A DNA stretch of 64,000 bases from Lachnospiraceae bacterium AC2029 (GCA_000703065.1 JNLK01000001.1:806001-870000); one strand, 5' to 3'; counted from the first letter of the stretch, positions 50,301-60,514 are shown. Translations and numbers: made by a program. Notes: generated from the letters alone by a model not told the origin.

Positions 50301-51353
50301 TCATGCCTGCAGCTCCCCGGAAGTCTCCTCCGGAGACACGTCATATTTTCTGAAGAACTCCCGCAGCTTCTCCTTATAGAGCTTCGGCGCCACAAAGGCA
50401 CAGCAGAGATGTCTGGCCTTCGGGATGAACACCATTTCCTTCTCTGCCCTGCAGCGGGTGAAGTTGCGGCAGGTATTCTCCGGCAGCACGTAGGTATCCT
50501 CCTCTCCATGGAAGAAAAGGATCGGGATCCTGTTGTGCTTCAGGGCCTGGGTCGTATCCGTCTCCTTCATGGAGAAATGCGCCAGCAGCTTGCAAAGGAT
50601 GTTCACGCGGGCAAGCAGCAGTCCGACGGAATGAAAATGGAACCACCCGGAGGCGATATCCCGGAGCTGCTTCTTCATGGAAGAAAATCCGCTGTCCGCG
50701 ATGATCCCCTTTACCTCCTCCGGAAGCTCATGTCCCGAAGCCAGCAGGATGGTGGTGGCTCCCATGGACTGTCCGTAAAGGTAGATGGGAAGGTTGTCAG
50801 TATTTCTCTTGTTGATCAGGTCGATCCAGCGGAGCAGGTCATACTGCTCCTTCGCTCCGAAGGTGATATAGGCGCCTTCGCTCTCTCCGCAGCCTCTTTG
50901 ATCGATGAAGAGAAGGTCGCAGCCATGACGGTGCAGGAATCTTGCCATGCGCGCCATGCTTCCGAATTTATTTCCCCGGTATCCATGGCTCAGGATCACG
51001 ATCCGCCTGGGATTCTCAGCCGGGAGGAAGCTGCCGTGAAGCTGCAGGCCGTCCTCACTTTGGATCCAGAGATCCTCCATCGTCTGCGCTTCACACCACC
51101 GTATAACCTCCTCATACTCCTTCTCAAAATGATGTCTCGGGTGATTGATCACGGTATGATGAAGCCCCAGCGCCACCTTCTTCTTCGGGCGAGGCTCCTC
51201 TTTCCTCTTCTCCTTCTTCTTTTTGTCACCCGCCGAGATCGTAAACCGGAAGAAGGGCCATGCGGTCCCGACGAAGATCCCTCCGGCCACCAGGCCGGCT
51301 ATCGCTATATTTCTTGCCTTATTTCCTTTATTTGTCACATTTCCGTCTGTCAT
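50301..51353 (-). CDS. Membrane-anchored alpha/beta hydrolase
   Basis: The 350-aa product has one N-terminal membrane helix (IAIAGLVAGGIFVGTAWPFF), then a basic linker and an alpha/beta-hydrolase fold. The oxyanion region is VILSHGYRGNKFGSM, the nucleophile elbow is YLYGQSMGATTILLA, the acid lies near FFHGEEDTYV, and the His in PKARHL. ATG 51353 follows AAGAGG. It starts 14 bp after the GrpB-family gene. It resembles serine aminopeptidase/monoglyceride-lipase-like proteins. A thioesterase role for the adjacent cluster is possible but a terminator lies between. Confidence 0.82.
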   Translation of the reverse strand: MTDGNVTNKGNKARNIAIAGLVAGGIFVGTAWPFFRFTISAGDKKKKEKRKEEPRPKKKVALGLHHTVINHPRHHFEKEYEEVIRWCEAQTMEDLWIQSEDGLQLHGSFLPAENPRRIVILSHGYRGNKFGSMARMARFLHRHGCDLLFIDQRGCGESEGAYITFGAKEQYDLLRWIDLINKRNTDNLPIYLYGQSMGATTILLASGHELPEEVKGIIADSGFSSMKKQLRDIASGWFHFHSVGLLLARVNILCKLLAHFSMKETDTTQALKHNRIPILFFHGEEDTYVLPENTCRNFTRCRAEKEMVFIPKARHLCCAFVAPKLYKEKLREFFRKYDVSPEETSGELQA

Positions 51354-51367
51354 ACCGATTCCTCTTA

Positions 51368-51919
51368 TCATTCATCGGATCCGTCCTTTGCCTCGGACCA
51401 TTCCGCTGCTCTTTTGAGAAGCTCGGTGATCAGTTCCGCCTTGCCTCCCGTGTAGCTCTTTCTGTCATCCGCATATTTCCGTACCAGTTCCAGCTTCAGG
51501 TCCGCATACCGCTTCGCCTGCTCAGGAACCGCGTTCAGATAATCCCGGAACCGGATATATTCCTTCCACGCCTGACAGTCGTAGGTGACGAAATGAATAT
51601 GCTGTCCCTCCAGCCCCTCCGGCGTCTTTATGTCGCACATGATCTGACCGGGGACCAGTTCTCCCACGATATGGATCTCTGCCTTCAGAAGCGGTTCTTC
51701 AAACTGATAGACACATTTGGGATCCGCCACCCCAACGGCGATATCGATGATCGGTTTTGCGGGAATCCCCAGAATCGATGTACTTCCTACGTGCTGGATG
51801 GAGATCGCCGTATCCCCCAAAATCTCCCGAAGCTTTCCGATTGTTTCCCCTGCGATCACCTTCCAGTTCTCATCATGCGGAGCCAGTGATACCTTTCCGT
51901 ATTCTACCCCCAGTTTCAT
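51368..51919 (-). CDS. GrpB-family protein (nucleotidyltransferase-like)
   Basis: The 183-aa product has the GrpB/DUF2157-type signature IQHVGSTSILGIPAKPIIDI with the paired acidic residues of a nucleotidyltransferase-like fold, and later HIHFVTYDCQAWKEYIRFRD. ATG 51919 follows AAGGAGG; the track continues upstream without a ribosome site. The family often sits alone or is fused to CoaE-like kinases; biochemical role is poorly known. Confidence 0.88.
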   Translation of the reverse strand: MKLGVEYGKVSLAPHDENWKVIAGETIGKLREILGDTAISIQHVGSTSILGIPAKPIIDIAVGVADPKCVYQFEEPLLKAEIHIVGELVPGQIMCDIKTPEGLEGQHIHFVTYDCQAWKEYIRFRDYLNAVPEQAKRYADLKLELVRKYADDRKSYTGGKAELITELLKRAAEWSEAKDGSDE

Positions 51920-52017
51920 AGGTCTGCCCCTCCTTCTCATTCGGCCCGGTACAGGGGACCGAACTAGTATATTGTACCATATTCGGAAGGTAGATGGGAG
52001 AAAAAATGAGACCAACC

Positions 52018-52229
52018 AGGTCGGTTCCGTCAAACCGGGGACGGTTCTGGTTTGATCAGAACCGTCCCCGAATTGCAGGGGCAGGTCTGAAGGTCGGTTC
52101 CGTCAAACCGGGGACAGGTCATTATCATAGACGCAATCGGCTCGGTTAAGCGCCTTGCGGTGCTTTACCGAGCCGATGTGTGTTCAGCCAGGGACGGTTC
52201 TGATCAAACCAGAACCGTCCCCGAATTGC
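52018..52229. repeat. Complex inverted/direct repeat region reaching into trpA
   Basis: GGGGACGGTTCTG and CAGAACCGTCCCC form hairpins at 52037-52070 and again near 52190-52222. AGGTCGGTTCCGTCAAACCG occurs at 52018 and 52092 as a direct repeat. Between them TCGGCTCGGT and ACCGAGCCGA form a third hairpin (52138-52177). The right hairpin encodes the last seven codons and stop of trpA. Such GGGGACGGTT words recur as dispersed repeats in clostridia. Confidence 0.8.
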
Positions 52230-52992
52230 ACGCGTCCTTCATGGACTTCACATACTCTCCTATATAGGGAGCTGCTTCTTTTCCGTACTTGGCCAGGAGT
52301 TTGATGATGGCGGATCCTACGATGGCGCCGTCGGAAATGCCGGCCATCTTCGCCGCCTGCTCCGGGGTGGAGATTCCAAACCCGATGGCGCAGGGCACAT
52401 CGGTATTCTCCCGGATCACCTGAACGATGGAGGCAAGATCGGTCTTGATCTCACTCCGCGTTCCGGTTACGCCCAGGCTGGAAACCACGTAAATGAATCC
52501 GTCCGCCTCTTTTGCGATCATGGCGATCCGGTTCTCGGAGGTGGGCGCGATCAGTGAGATCAGGTCCACATCGTATTTCTTACAGAGCGGAAGGAACTCC
52601 TCCTTCTCCTCGAACGGAAGATCCGGCAGGATCAGTCCGTCGATCCCGACCTCGCTGCAGGTGGAGATAAACTTCTCCGCGTCATAGGAGAAAACCACAT
52701 TCGCATAGGTCATGAAGACCATGGGGATGCTCACATCCTTCCGAAGGTCTCTCACAAAATCAAATATTTTGTCGGTGGTCACGCCGCCGCTCAGAGCACG
52801 AAGGTTCGCGCCCTGGATCACCGGACCCTCTGCCGTGGGATCCGAGAAGGGGATTCCCAGCTCGATGAGATCCGCTCCCGCTTCCACCATGGCGCGAACT
52901 GCCTTTCCGGTTGTCTCCAGATCCGGATCCCCGCAGGTGATAAAGGGGATAAATGCTTTCTTCCCGTCAAATGCTTCTCTGATCTTACTCAT
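52204..52992 (-). CDS. trpA: Tryptophan synthase alpha chain
   Basis: The 262-aa TIM-barrel subunit cleaves indole-glycerol phosphate. It shows [40 protein letters not shown] (catalytic Glu/Asp region), [15 protein letters not shown] and GFGISTPEQ. It overlaps the trpB stop by eight bases. The C-terminal tail NSGTVLV is encoded by the repeat element at 52190-52229 and is not part of the conserved fold, so the original stop was probably lost to a repeat insertion. Confidence 0.95.
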   Translation of the reverse strand: MSKIREAFDGKKAFIPFITCGDPDLETTGKAVRAMVEAGADLIELGIPFSDPTAEGPVIQGANLRALSGGVTTDKIFDFVRDLRKDVSIPMVFMTYANVVFSYDAEKFISTCSEVGIDGLILPDLPFEEKEEFLPLCKKYDVDLISLIAPTSENRIAMIAKEADGFIYVVSSLGVTGTRSEIKTDLASIVQVIRENTDVPCAIGFGISTPEQAAKMAGISDGAIVGSAIIKLLAKYGKEAAPYIGEYVKSMKDACNSGTVLV

Positions 52993-54175
52993 GGATATCC
53001 TCCCCTCTGTAGCGCGCGATGGCTGCGCAGTCCTTGTCTCCCCGGCCGGAGATCGTGATCACCATGATCTGGTCCGGACTCATGGTGGGCGCCAGCTTCC
53101 TTGCGTAGGCTACCGCATGTGCCGACTCGATGGCGGGAATGATTCCCTCCGTCTTTGCCAGGTACTCGAAGGCGCATACCGCCTCTTCGTCCGTGATGGC
53201 CACATACTCGGCCCGCCCGATGTCATGCAGATAGGCATGCTCCGGCCCGATTCCCGGATAATCCAGTCCCGCGGAAATGGAGTACACCGGCGCGATCTGT
53301 CCGTACTCATCCTGACAGAAATAAGATTTCATGCCATGGAAAATGCCGAGCCGTCCCGTAGCGATGGTTGCAGCCGTCTCCTTCGTATCCACTCCCCGTC
53401 CTGCTGCCTCGCAGCCGATCAGACGGACAGAGCTGTCTTCAATAAAGTTGTAAAATGTACCGATGGCGTTTGATCCGCCGCCCACACAGGCCAGTACCGC
53501 ATCCGGAAGCCGTCCTTCCTTCTCCATTAACTGCTCCTTGATCTCCTTCGAGATCACCGCCTGGAAATCCCGGACGATGGTGGGGAAGGGATGAGGTCCC
53601 ATGACGGAACCGAGGCAGTAATGGGTGTCTGCGATCCGGGAGGTCCACTCACGCATGGCCTCGGACACCGCATCCTTCAGGGTTCTGGTGCCGGTCTTTA
53701 CCGGGACAACCTCCGCGCCCAGAAGCCGCATACGATATACGTTCAGCGCCTGGCGGATGGTATCCTCTTCTCCCATGAAGACCACGCACTCCATTCCCAT
53801 CAGGGCCGCCGCCGTAGCAGTGGCCACACCGTGCTGTCCCGCACCGGTCTCCGCGATGAGACGGGTCTTTCCCATCTTCTTTGCCAGAAGCGCCTGACCC
53901 AGTACATTGTTCACCTTATGCGCTCCGGTATGGTTCAGATCCTCTCTCTTCAGATAGATCTTTGCTCCGCCCAGATCCTTCGTCATCTTCTCCGCATAGT
54001 AGAGACGGGACGGACGACCCGCATATTCATTGAAGAGCTCCTGCAGCTCCCGGTTAAACTCCGGATCCTGCTTATAATGATTGTACGCCTCTTCCAGTTC
54101 GATCACCGCATTCATCAGCGTCTCCGGCATATACTGCCCGCCATGAATGCCAAAACGTCCATTGGGGTTTGTCAT
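52985..54175 (-). CDS. trpB: Tryptophan synthase beta chain
   Basis: The 396-aa PLP enzyme joins indole and serine. Motifs are [19 protein letters not shown], the PLP lysine in [53 protein letters not shown] 54175 follows AAAGGATACAGTT, at the edge of a 12-bp tandem repeat. It overlaps trpA by eight bases, supporting coupled synthesis of the two subunits. Confidence 0.97.
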   Translation of the reverse strand: MTNPNGRFGIHGGQYMPETLMNAVIELEEAYNHYKQDPEFNRELQELFNEYAGRPSRLYYAEKMTKDLGGAKIYLKREDLNHTGAHKVNNVLGQALLAKKMGKTRLIAETGAGQHGVATATAAALMGMECVVFMGEEDTIRQALNVYRMRLLGAEVVPVKTGTRTLKDAVSEAMREWTSRIADTHYCLGSVMGPHPFPTIVRDFQAVISKEIKEQLMEKEGRLPDAVLACVGGGSNAIGTFYNFIEDSSVRLIGCEAAGRGVDTKETAATIATGRLGIFHGMKSYFCQDEYGQIAPVYSISAGLDYPGIGPEHAYLHDIGRAEYVAITDEEAVCAFEYLAKTEGIIPAIESAHAVAYARKLAPTMSPDQIMVITISGRGDKDCAAIARYRGEDIHE

Positions 54176-54185
54176 AACTGTATCC

Positions 54186-54237
54186 TTTCCTGATCCTTTT
54201 CCTGATCCTTTTCCTGATCCTTTTCCTGATCCTTTTC
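54186..54237. repeat. 12-bp tandem repeat between trpF and trpB
   Basis: Four copies of TGATCCTTTTCC (plus strand) fill the 62-bp trpF-trpB spacer. On the message strand each copy carries AAAGGA, a ribosome-site-like word. Copy number could vary by slippage and change spacing to trpB. Confidence 0.85.
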
Positions 54238-54978
54238 TTATCCTTCTATTCTCTGTCCATCCGCAGACCGTACCGCCTGCACGAAGGCTTCCATCTTCAC
54301 CGGATCCTTCCTTCTGTCGGTCTCGATGCCTGAGCTGACATCCACCGCGAAGGGTTCCAGCGTACCGACCGACTCCGCCACATTTTCCGGACTCAGTCCT
54401 CCTGCCAGGAAGAAGGGACGTTCCAGCCCCCGTACCAATGTCCAGTCAAATGTAGTCCCGGTCCCTCCGACTCCGGAGTCCAGCAGCACATAATCCGCCG
54501 TACACGTCCGAGCCGCTTCCACATCCTCCGGTCCGTCCATGCGGAAGGCCTTAATGATGGGTCTGTCGGTCATTTCCCTCAGCCGGGAAATGTACTCCTC
54601 GTCCTCTCCTCCGTGCAGTTGGGCGATATCGATGATCCCCCGTTCCAGCAAATGTACGATCCGCTGCGGATCCTCACGGACGAAGACACCTACCTTCTGA
54701 ATCTTGGGAAGCAGCTTCCTTCCCAGCTCTGCGGCCTGCTCCTCCGTCACCTCGCGACAGCTGCCCTTTGCAAAGACAAAGCCGATGTACTCCGGCCGGA
54801 GACGGTTTGCAGTCTCGATATCCACGTCCCTCTTCAGCCCGCACAGCTTGATCCTCGGAACCCGACCGAGTTCCGACCTGTCCGTCTCATCCGGAGTTCT
54901 GCCTGCTTCATCCGAGGTTCTGTCTGCTTCATTCAGCATTCTGTCTGCCTCATACTTCGTTCTTTCCTCTGTCCTCAT
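54238..54978 (-). CDS. trpF: Phosphoribosylanthranilate isomerase with repeat-rich N-terminal extension
   Basis: The 246-aa product has the TrpF barrel from residue ~42 ([76 protein letters not shown]). The first ~40 residues are an added charged stretch made of repeats of the form (S/N)EADRT, DEAGRT, DETDRS, from 24-bp DNA repeats. ATG 54978 overlaps the trpC stop (ATGA). A later start inside the extension, close to the barrel, cannot be excluded. Confidence 0.92.
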   Translation of the reverse strand: MRTEERTKYEADRMLNEADRTSDEAGRTPDETDRSELGRVPRIKLCGLKRDVDIETANRLRPEYIGFVFAKGSCREVTEEQAAELGRKLLPKIQKVGVFVREDPQRIVHLLERGIIDIAQLHGGEDEEYISRLREMTDRPIIKAFRMDGPEDVEAARTCTADYVLLDSGVGGTGTTFDWTLVRGLERPFFLAGGLSPENVAESVGTLEPFAVDVSSGIETDRRKDPVKMEAFVQAVRSADGQRIEG

Positions 54979-55772
54979 GCCGGATTCCCCTTTAACTCCG
55001 CCAGCTTTGCGGTCTTATCCTCCGCACGCATCAGAGTCTCGCCGATCAGCACAGCATCCGCGCCGATCTCCCGGAGGGCTGCAACATCCGCCGCATCCTT
55101 CACACCGCTCTCCGATACGAAGAGCACCTCCTTCGGGATCCGTTCCCGGAGCCGCTTACTGTTCCCCGTATCCACGGAGAAATCCTTCAGGTTCCGGTTA
55201 TTCACGCCGATGATCCGTGCGCCGATCCGGAGCGCCGTTTCCACCTCCGCCTCATCATGGGTCTCCACCAGAGCGGAAAGCCCAAGGCTGTCTGCGATGG
55301 CATGGAAGCTTCGCAGCTCCTCCTCCGTCAGTATGGAGCAGATCAGAAGGACCGCCGATGCTCCCAGCACCTTAGCTTCATAAATCATGTAGGGATCCAC
55401 CGTAAAATCCTTCCGAAGACAGGGGATGGAAACCGTCTGCACGATCTCCTCCAGATACCGGTCACTTCCCAGGAACCACTTGGGCTCCGTCAGTACGGAA
55501 ATGCAGTCCGCACCCGCTTCCTCGTAGGCCTTTGCGATCTCCGTATACGGAAAATCCTCTGCGATCAGCCCCTTGGAGGGGGACGCCTTCTTACATTCGC
55601 AGATGAAGGAAATGCCCTGCTTCCGGAGTGCCTTCTCGAACCGGAAATCCTCCGTCTCTCCGGCCTCATGAAGTGCCAGAGCCTTTGCCTTCATTTCTTC
55701 CTCTGATATTACCTGTTTTGCCTTTGCAACACGTTCTCTTGCGTGCTCCGCCAGCTGATCCAAAATCGTCAT
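54975..55772 (-). CDS. trpC: Indole-3-glycerol-phosphate synthase
   Basis: The 265-aa TIM barrel has ISFICECKKASPSKGLIAED (catalytic Glu/Lys), CISVLTEPKWFLGSDRYLEE, CLRKDFTVDPYMIYEAKVLG, GVNNRNLKDFSVD and VSESGVKDAADVA motifs. It closes the anthranilate ring system in tryptophan synthesis. Position between trpD and trpF fits the operon; it ends in an ATGA overlap with trpF. Confidence 0.97.
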   Translation of the reverse strand: MTILDQLAEHARERVAKAKQVISEEEMKAKALALHEAGETEDFRFEKALRKQGISFICECKKASPSKGLIAEDFPYTEIAKAYEEAGADCISVLTEPKWFLGSDRYLEEIVQTVSIPCLRKDFTVDPYMIYEAKVLGASAVLLICSILTEEELRSFHAIADSLGLSALVETHDEAEVETALRIGARIIGVNNRNLKDFSVDTGNSKRLRERIPKEVLFVSESGVKDAADVAALREIGADAVLIGETLMRAEDKTAKLAELKGNPA

Positions 55773-55803
55773 ATATTACTCCTGTCTGAAAATGCCGTCG
55801 GGA

Positions 55804-56832
55804 TCAGTCCCCGTCAGGACGGTTGCTGACTTCGATCATCTTGCTGAGTACGTTCAGAGCCTTGCCGGAATCGATCAGCTCCGCAGCCAGCCTGATACCA
55901 TCTGCCATGGTCTCTGCCTTTCCGCCGATGTAGAGAGAAGCGCCCGCATTCATCAGCACCGCATTTCTCTTATGTCCCTTCTCACCGCTGAGAATGCCCA
56001 GTGTGATCTTTGCATTCTCCTCCGGTGTGCTTCCCTCCAGATCCTTCTTGGTGCAGCGCTCGAGGCCGAACTGCTCCGGAGTGATGATGCTGGTCCGGAA
56101 CCATCCGTCCCGGATCTCACAGACCTTTGTGGGTGAGGAAAGGGAGATCTCATCCAGCTTGTCCATACCGTATACCACCATACCGCGCTTCACGCCCAGG
56201 CTCACAAGTACCTGTGCCAGGGGTTCTACAAGATAATCATCGTATACTCCCAGAAGCTGCATGGTGGGCGCGCCCGGATTCGTCAGGGGCCCAAGGATGT
56301 TAAATACGGTACGGAAGCCCAGCTCCTTCCGGATCGATCCTACATACTTCATGGATGCATGATACTTCTGTGCGAAGAAGAAGCACATGCCGGCCTCATT
56401 CAGCAGCTCCACGCAGCGCTTCGGGCTCTGCTGTATATTGACGCCCAGCGCCTCCAGACAGTCTGCGGTGCCGCATTTGGAAGAAGCCGCGCGGTTTCCG
56501 TGCTTTGCCACCTTCATCCCGCCTGCTGCCGCCACCAGAGCGGATGTGGTGGAAATGTTGAAGCTGTGCGCATTGTCTCCGCCGGTTCCCACGATCTCGA
56601 AGATCTCCATACCGGTATCCACTCTTGTGGCATGATCCCGCATGGCCGCCGCACAGCCTGCGATCTCATCCGTGGTCTCGGCTCTTGCGCTCTTGGTGGA
56701 AAGCGCCGCAAGAAATGCGGAGTTCTGGGTTGCCGTTGTCTCGCCGCTCATGATCTCATTCATTACGGCATAAGCCTCATCATAGGTAAGGTCTTCCTTG
56801 TTTACGATTTTTACGATTGCTTCCTTGATCAT
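55804..56832 (-). CDS. trpD: Anthranilate phosphoribosyltransferase
   Basis: The 342-aa enzyme transfers phosphoribose to anthranilate. Motifs are [20 protein letters not shown] (PRPP-binding), [40 protein letters not shown]-type segment (read as [20 protein letters not shown]) and [15 protein letters not shown]. It follows trpG after a 207-bp spacer. It is a stand-alone enzyme, not fused to TrpG. Confidence 0.97.
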   Translation of the reverse strand: MIKEAIVKIVNKEDLTYDEAYAVMNEIMSGETTATQNSAFLAALSTKSARAETTDEIAGCAAAMRDHATRVDTGMEIFEIVGTGGDNAHSFNISTTSALVAAAGGMKVAKHGNRAASSKCGTADCLEALGVNIQQSPKRCVELLNEAGMCFFFAQKYHASMKYVGSIRKELGFRTVFNILGPLTNPGAPTMQLLGVYDDYLVEPLAQVLVSLGVKRGMVVYGMDKLDEISLSSPTKVCEIRDGWFRTSIITPEQFGLERCTKKDLEGSTPEENAKITLGILSGEKGHKRNAVLMNAGASLYIGGKAETMADGIRLAAELIDSGKALNVLSKMIEVSNRPDGD

Positions 56833-57039
56833 TTTCGTATTCTCCTTTTCCGTTCTGTATCATCTCCGTCCGACAGGCCGAAGCCGTCAGTACTGTATGT
56901 TTCTTCATGCCTTCGTTCCCAGGTCAGTCAAATGTGTCGCCATCTGCTGTTCGTTCGCATTCTTCCGAGCCTTCGCCCCGGGCCGGTCAGATGTACCGCT
57001 TCCCGCGGTGAATTCGCAGGCAGTCCTGCACCTTCATCC
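56833..57039. repeat. trpG-trpD spacer with degenerate direct repeat
   Basis: No gene is credible. GCCTTCGTTCCCAGGTCAGT and GCCTTCGCCCCGGGCCGGTC start two related ~60-bp blocks, each followed by CA(A/G)ATGT. The spacer is long for this operon and may have arisen by duplication of a repeat. Confidence 0.5.
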
Positions 57040-57612
57040 TCAAGCTGTCAGCCCCAGGAAATTCGCCAGCATCTGTCTTCCGTCCGGCGTCAGGATGGAT
57101 TCCGGATGGAACTGTACGCCGTATATCGGTTCGGTCACATGCTGTACCGCCATCACTTCTCCGTCCTCTGTCTTTGCGGTCACCCGGAGACTGTCCGGAA
57201 GTGTAGCCTCGTCAGCCGCCAGGGAATGGTACCTTGCCACCGGAACCTCCTCCGAAAGTCCCCGGAACAGAAGCGCCTCCTGATCCACCTTCGCAACGGA
57301 CTGCTTACCGTGCATCAGCTGCTTTGCATAGGTCACGGTCGCTCCGTAGGCTGCGCAGATGGCCTGATGTCCCAGGCAGACGCCCAGGATGGGGATCTTC
57401 CCACCCAGCTTCTGTACCACCTCGATGATCACACCTGCATCCTCCGGACGTCCCGGTCCGGGAGAAAGAATGATGTGGTCCGGTGCAAGTTCTTTGATCT
57501 CCTCCACTGTCAGCTCATCATTCCGGATCACCCGGATGTCCGGGTTCAGCTCTCCGATCAGCTGATACAGATTATAGGAGAAACTGTCGTAATTATCTAT
57601 CAGCAGTATCAT
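57040..57612 (-). CDS. trpG: Anthranilate synthase component II (glutamine amidotransferase)
   Basis: The 190-aa class I amidotransferase supplies ammonia to TrpE. It starts MILLIDNYDSFSYNLYQLIG and has the nucleophile Cys in ILGVCLGHQAICAAYG, MHGKQS, and the His-Glu pair in GVQFHPESILT. ATG 57612 follows GAGGAGG, which lies in the last codons of trpE. Both subunits are therefore made together. Confidence 0.97.
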   Translation of the reverse strand: MILLIDNYDSFSYNLYQLIGELNPDIRVIRNDELTVEEIKELAPDHIILSPGPGRPEDAGVIIEVVQKLGGKIPILGVCLGHQAICAAYGATVTYAKQLMHGKQSVAKVDQEALLFRGLSEEVPVARYHSLAADEATLPDSLRVTAKTEDGEVMAVQHVTEPIYGVQFHPESILTPDGRQMLANFLGLTA

Positions 57613-57613
57613 A

Positions 57614-59071
57614 TCATTCCTCCTCTCCATATAACGCCTTGAGGCTTGCCCCTGCCTTGTTCAGGCATTCCTGATACTCCGTCTCCGGCACGGAATCCGC
57701 AACGATCCCTGCGCCGCTCCGGACGAAGACCTTTCCGTTCTTTTTATATGCGATGCGGATGGCGATGCAGGTATCCATATTTCCGGTGAAATCGATATAC
57801 CCGATGGCTCCTCCGTAGATGCCTCTCTTATTCCCTTCCAGCTCTCCGATCAGCTGGCAGGCCCGGATCTTCGGCGCTCCCGAAAGAGTTCCTGCCGGAA
57901 GTACTGCCGCCACCGCATCCAGCGCATCCTTATCCTCACGGATCTCACCCCGGACCGTGGAGCCGATATGCATCACATGGGAATAGCGTTCTATGCTGTG
58001 AAGCTTCTCCACCTTGACGGTTCCGAATTTCGAGATCCGTCCCAGATCGTTCCGTCCCAGATCCACCAGCATATTGTGCTCGGCCAGCTCCTTCTCGTCC
58101 TTCAGAAGCTCTGCCTCCAGCCGGAGATCCTCTTCCTCGTTCTTTCCTCTCGGGCGTGTTCCCGCCAGCGGAAATGTGTGGAGCACTCCGTCTTCCAGCT
58201 TCACCAGTGTCTCGGGTGAAGCACCGGCCACCTCCACATCCGTTCCCGCAAAGTAGAACATGTAGGGTGAAGGGTTGATCGTCCGGAGCCGGCGATAGGT
58301 ATCGAAGAGGCTTCCCTCGAAGGGTGCCGAAAGCCGGTTGGAAAGAACGATCTGGAAAATGTCACCTTCCCGGATATACTGTTTTGCCCGTTCTACCATG
58401 TTGCAGTAACGTTCCTTATCAAAGAGGGCCGTGACCTCTCCCAGCAAACGCCCCGCCGGCTCCGCTTTTCTCTCCCCGTTTTTAAGGAGATCCGCCATCT
58501 GCCGGAGGGACAGGAGGGCCTTACTGTATTCGGTCTCAGGATCGTCAAGCTTCATATTTGCGATCAGGAGGATCTTCTGCTTTACATTGTCAAATGCGAT
58601 GACCCGGTCGAACAGCATCAGGTCCACATCCTTGAAGGCTTCGCTGTCCTCCACCTCTCTTCGTACCGTGGGCTCGCTGTAGCCGAGATAATCATAGGCG
58701 AAGTATCCCACCAGACCGCCGGTGAAGGGCGGAAGCTCCGGAAGCCGCGGGCTCCGGTATTCAGCCAGAATGCTGCGAAGAGTTTCCGACGGATCCTCCG
58801 TCCGGACGGTCAGGTCCCCCACCTTCATTTTCCCGTCGATGCAGGTGATCTCCAGCTTCGGCTCATATCCCAGGAAGGTGTAACGCCCCCAGGTCTCATT
58901 TGCCTGCGCGGACTCCAGCATGTAGCAGTGTGTGGACACTCCCTTCAGGATCCGCATGGCTTCGATCGGTGTAATGAAATCCGACAGAAGCTCCGTACTG
59001 ACCGGAAGAACCTTGTACTCTCCGGATGCAGCATACTCCTTTGCCTGTTCAATGGATGGGAAAAACTTCAT
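57614..59071 (-). CDS. trpE: Anthranilate synthase component I
   Basis: The 485-aa chorismate-utilising enzyme has the N-terminal regulatory region with LLESAQ-like LESAQANETWGRYTFLG (tryptophan-binding) and the catalytic half with GDIFQIVLSNRL, PLAGTRPRG, DLGRNDLGRI, GTLSGAPKIRA, and AIRIAYKKNGKVFVRSGAGI. ATG 59071 follows AAAGGAGG. First gene of trpEGDCFBA, behind the T-box. Confidence 0.97.
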   Translation of the reverse strand: MKFFPSIEQAKEYAASGEYKVLPVSTELLSDFITPIEAMRILKGVSTHCYMLESAQANETWGRYTFLGYEPKLEITCIDGKMKVGDLTVRTEDPSETLRSILAEYRSPRLPELPPFTGGLVGYFAYDYLGYSEPTVRREVEDSEAFKDVDLMLFDRVIAFDNVKQKILLIANMKLDDPETEYSKALLSLRQMADLLKNGERKAEPAGRLLGEVTALFDKERYCNMVERAKQYIREGDIFQIVLSNRLSAPFEGSLFDTYRRLRTINPSPYMFYFAGTDVEVAGASPETLVKLEDGVLHTFPLAGTRPRGKNEEEDLRLEAELLKDEKELAEHNMLVDLGRNDLGRISKFGTVKVEKLHSIERYSHVMHIGSTVRGEIREDKDALDAVAAVLPAGTLSGAPKIRACQLIGELEGNKRGIYGGAIGYIDFTGNMDTCIAIRIAYKKNGKVFVRSGAGIVADSVPETEYQECLNKAGASLKALYGEEE

Positions 59072-59160
59072 CTCCTGTACCTCCTTTGTCTCGGTAACCC
59101 CGTACCGTTTTGCCAACCGGACATGCCGGCATATCCGCCCGGTTCATTGTCCGATGCATA

Positions 59161-59450
59161 AAAAAATCCCTGACAGAAATGATCTACTTCTGTCAAGGAC
59201 GAATAATCTTTCACTATCCGCGGTGCCACCTTGAATTCACGGGACTTCCCGTGCGCTTAGCAGGATACCAGCATATCCCCGACCCGTAACGCCGGTCTTC
59301 GCGTCGCAGAATACTCTGCGGCTTCCGCCACATTTGACTGCGCCCTCCGCGGTCCATTTGACAACCTGTTTCTTACCCGACTCTCAGCAACACGGGTTCT
59401 CTGTAAAGGCATGATCGCCGTTATCTCCGCTTCAACGGTTTGAACTATGA
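59161..59450 (-). ncRNA. T-box riboswitch (tryptophan) of the trp operon
   Basis: On the minus strand the conserved T-box word AAGGTGGCACCGCGG (59217-59233) is followed by a terminator stem, TTGACAGAAG and CTTCTGTCA-type pairing, with a T-run at 59161-59166. Upstream are a Stem I-like region and the word AAATGGACC, where TGG is a fitting tryptophan specifier codon. Uncharged tRNA-Trp should block termination and switch on trpE to trpA. The specifier position is inferred, not folded. Confidence 0.93.
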
Positions 59451-59637
59451 AACTGAACGTAGGATAGCACGTTCCGATACTCCTGTCAACAGAAAATCGT
59501 CACTATTCACGTATATCATTAAAACGTGCCGCCACATGCCTGCACACAGGACTGCAAACGCTTTTCTGATATCTGCAGAGCAGGGTACGTGGACCTCTCT
59601 CTCAGCGAAAAATCTTCTGTTTACATAAAGTTTTCTA

Positions 59638-59666
59638 TTGAGACTCAGATAAGAATATGTTACGAT
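59638..59666 (+). promoter_or_regulatory. Promoter of aquaporin gene
   Basis: TTGAGA (59638-59643), 17-bp spacer, TACGAT (59661-59666), then about 90 bp of leader before AAGGAGG and ATG 59760. The spacer between the T-box start and this promoter shows nothing else. Confidence 0.65.
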
Positions 59667-59759
59667 GAAAACAGTTGTTACAGGTGTCCGGCAGGGGGTT
59701 GCCGGCGCCGGAAAAAATCCACTGTTTTTCTGGTATTTCAACACGTGAAGGAGGTTATT

Positions 59760-60506
59760 ATGGAACGTATGCGCAAGTATCTCGCGGAGTGCCTCGGCAC
59801 ATTTATTCTGGTAACCATCGGCTGCGGAACCGCCATGACTGTCGGCTGTGATTCAAACAACGGCAGTGGCTACATTCTGACGGCCTTCGCCTTCGGACTT
59901 GCCATTGTCATGATGGCATACAGTCTGGGCAATATCTCCGGCGGTCATGTAAATCCGGCTGTTTCACTGGCAGTTCTGATCAACGGCGGGATCACGGTTT
60001 CCGATTTCATCGGTTACCTGATCGCACAGTGTATCGGAGCCTTTGCAGGAAGCGGTCTTCTGGCCCTGATCTTCTCACTCAGCGGTAAATCCGATATGAC
60101 CAGCGCCTACGGATCCAATGGTCTTAACGGCGTCGGCGGAGATGCCACCGCAGGCCTGATCGTTGAGATCATACTTACCGCCATTTTCATCATCACGATC
60201 CTCGGAGTAACTTCTCCGAAATATAAGCATGGTTCCTTCGGCGGCCTTGTCATCGGCCTGACCCTCGTAGGCATCCATATCCTCGGTATCGGCCTGACCG
60301 GAACCTCCGTGAATCCGGCACGAAGCCTGGGTCCGGCTCTGATCTCAGCCATCAAGGGAAATGCCGATCCCCTCGGTCCTCTCTGGGTATTCATCGTAGG
60401 TCCCTTTGTAGGCGCGATCATCGGCGCGGGAATCTTCCGGATCCTGGACGGTTCCGGTGATAAACCCGAAGACGCCAAAGAATTCAAACAGGACAAACAA
60501 GCATAA
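59760..60506 (+). CDS. Aquaporin / MIP-family channel
   Basis: The 248-aa protein has six membrane helices and the two NPA boxes (GGHVNPAVSLAV and GTSVNPARSLGPAL). It starts MERMRKYLAECLGTFILVTI. The second box followed by Arg (NPAR) and the size are closer to water-type AqpZ than to GlpF. ATG 59760 follows AAGGAGG; a longer open frame upstream lacks a start signal. It is a single gene with its own terminator. Water or small neutral solutes are the probable cargo. Confidence 0.93.
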   Translation: MERMRKYLAECLGTFILVTIGCGTAMTVGCDSNNGSGYILTAFAFGLAIVMMAYSLGNISGGHVNPAVSLAVLINGGITVSDFIGYLIAQCIGAFAGSGLLALIFSLSGKSDMTSAYGSNGLNGVGGDATAGLIVEIILTAIFIITILGVTSPKYKHGSFGGLVIGLTLVGIHILGIGLTGTSVNPARSLGPALISAIKGNADPLGPLWVFIVGPFVGAIIGAGIFRILDGSGDKPEDAKEFKQDKQA

Positions 60507-60514
60507 TGTATCCA

